From Holophaga sp. (GTDB lineage Bacteria; Acidobacteriota; Holophagae; Holophagales; Holophagaceae), in the NCBI GenBank assembly GCA_031292735.1, contig JARLGP010000129.1, forward strand, positions 1-12,882: a stretch of DNA of 12,882 bases. Direction: 5' to 3'. The notes below the pieces were generated by a model. The model searched no databases. It saw nothing but the letters and a program-made list of their open reading frames with translations, and was not told the origin of the DNA. Below, piece by piece: positions 11,811-12,882 of the stretch. Position 1 is the first letter of the stretch; every line of letters starts with the position of its first letter. A program made the position numbers and the translations under genes.

Positions 11811-12882
11811 ATGGCCAAGCAGATCGGCAAGTATGAAATTCTGCGAACCCTGGGAAAGGGCGCCATGGGTGAAGTGTACCTGGCGCACCACCCCACCATC
11901 GGCCGGGAAGTGGCCATCAAGACCATCCTGCCTTCGGCCGCCCAGGGAGAGGACGCCGAAGGGCGGTTCCGCCGGGAGGCCGAGGCCGCCGGCCAGCTGA
12001 ACCATCCCAATCTGGTCACCATCTACGACTTCGACAAGGACCAGGAGGTGTTCTTCCTGGTCATGGAATACGTGAAGGGCGACGACCTCGAGGACCTCAT
12101 CCGGCAGAAGGCGCTTTCCCCCGCGCAGTTCCTGGAGGTCCTGGCCCAGGTGTGCGACGGCCTCAGCCACGCCCACCGCAACGGCATCATCCACCGCGAC
12201 ATCAAGCCGGCCAATGTCCGGGTGGTGCAGGACGGCAAGGACCTCCTGGCCAAGGTCATGGATTTCGGCATCGCCCGGTTCGAGGACAGCAGCCTCACCG
12301 CCACCGGCATCGTCATGGGCACGGTGAGCTACATGGCGCCCGAGTACATCCGGGAAGGCCACGCCACCGCCCAGTCGGACCTGTTCGCGGTGGGCGTGAT
12401 GCTCTACGAGTGCCTCACCGGGCGCAAGCCCTTCGCCGGGGACAACACCACCACCATCCTGTTCAAGATCGTGTCCGATTCGCCGGAGCCGCTGGAGATG
12501 GAGGCCACCCAGGGCATCAGCCCCAGCATCCGCACGGTGCTGGACAAGGCCCTGGCCAAGGAGCCGCAGCAGCGGTTCCAGACCGCCGACGAGCTGGCCA
12601 AGGCGCTCCGCGCCTGCAAGGATCCCACCTGGTCCGGGGTGCTGGACGAGGCCACCTCCCTGCTGCTCCGGCAGAACCTGCAGGCGGCGGTCGCCGCCGC
12701 GCCCCCCACCCTGATGAAACGGCTGCCCGAACCGGCGCTCACCGCCGGCGTCCAGGCGCCTGCCGGAGCCGCGGCCCCCGCGCCCCGGCGCCGCTGGCTC
12801 TATCCCGCCTTCGCCGGGGCGCTGCTGCTGGCGGGTGGCGGAGCGTTCCTGGCCAGCCGGCCCGGAGCCAAACCGGCGGTGC
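11811..12882 (+). CDS. Hanks-type serine/threonine protein kinase, membrane-anchored (3' end outside window)
   Basis: The first 357 residues of an open frame that continues past the window end. A complete eukaryotic-like kinase domain occupies residues 8-270: glycine loop GKGAMGEV (15-22), VAIK with Lys37, Glu56 of helix C, catalytic loop HRDIKPAN (128-135, Asp130), DFG (151-153), TVSYMAPE (171-178) and Arg255 in subdomain XI. All key residues are intact, so an active kinase is expected. A Pro/Ala-rich juxtamembrane linker (about 295-326) leads to RRRW and a membrane helix at about 330-349, as in PknB-type receptors. An extracytoplasmic sensor domain should follow beyond the window. The ATG at 11811 is used; a GTG two codons earlier is also in frame. 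The kinase's substrates are unknown and nothing ties it to the sigma-54 cluster. Confidence 0.93.
   Translation, partial: MAKQIGKYEILRTLGKGAMGEVYLAHHPTIGREVAIKTILPSAAQGEDAEGRFRREAEAAGQLNHPNLVTIYDFDKDQEVFFLVMEYVKGDDLEDLIRQKALSPAQFLEVLAQVCDGLSHAHRNGIIHRDIKPANVRVVQDGKDLLAKVMDFGIARFEDSSLTATGIVMGTVSYMAPEYIREGHATAQSDLFAVGVMLYECLTGRKPFAGDNTTTILFKIVSDSPEPLEMEATQGISPSIRTVLDKALAKEPQQRFQTADELAKALRACKDPTWSGVLDEATSLLLRQNLQAAVAAAPPTLMKRLPEPALTAGVQAPAGAAAPAPRRRWLYPAFAGALLLAGGGAFLASRPGAKPAV

Noticed and set aside
11742..12742. Minus-strand frames opposite the kinase
   Set aside because: The plus-strand frame carries every kinase subdomain; the antisense translations are compositional shadows.

Overview
The window is GC-rich bacterial DNA from a Gram-negative (diderm) organism: it encodes a signal-peptide-bearing beta-barrel porin ending in Phe, and it has strong Shine-Dalgarno sites and clear sigma-54 (RpoN) promoters. 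The mix of YqhD, a Hanks-type kinase with a C-terminal membrane anchor, a DcaP-like porin and sigma-54 activators would fit an Acidobacteriota (Holophagaceae/Geothrix-like) genome. That placement is an impression from gene content, not a demonstrated match.

Left part (1-3061). The 3' end of an ALDH7-type aldehyde dehydrogenase (to 262) faces a leftward unit of an Lrp/AsnC regulator (1555-2019) followed by a YqhD-type NADPH-dependent alcohol/aldehyde reductase (363-1520). Two GC-rich hairpins (296-353) separate the convergent genes. An AT-rich spacer with a 28-bp dyad (2045-2072) lies between the Lrp gene and a rightward Crp/Fnr-like regulator (2257-3024).

Central part (3156-11218), the most interesting segment. 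Two paralogous sigma-54 activators with identical architecture (PAS-like sensor, AAA+ domain, Fis-type HTH) are encoded tail to tail (3156-4520 + and 4533-5900 -). The 307-base spacer after the second (5901-6207) holds two divergent sigma-54 promoters around a pair of dyad sites. One promoter reads into the activator. The other reads into an M20D metallo-amidohydrolase (6208-7362) followed by an ACS-type MFS permease (7494-8780). A strong intrinsic terminator ends that unit. The 449-base spacer 8781-9229 then holds that terminator, a second pair of the same dyad motif, a third near-consensus sigma-54 promoter and a structured leader, and leads into a DcaP-like porin (9230-10441) and a secreted SHOCT-domain protein (10469-11218). 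My reading is an RpoN-controlled regulon for bringing an amide-linked organic acid (N-acyl- or aroyl-amino-acid type) across both membranes and hydrolysing it in the cytoplasm. The substrate is not determined by the sequence.

Right part (11224-12882). A small four-helix membrane protein is on the minus strand. Divergent from it is the start of a Hanks-type Ser/Thr protein kinase that runs off the window end. No tRNA, rRNA, CRISPR array, insertion sequence or attachment site was seen.
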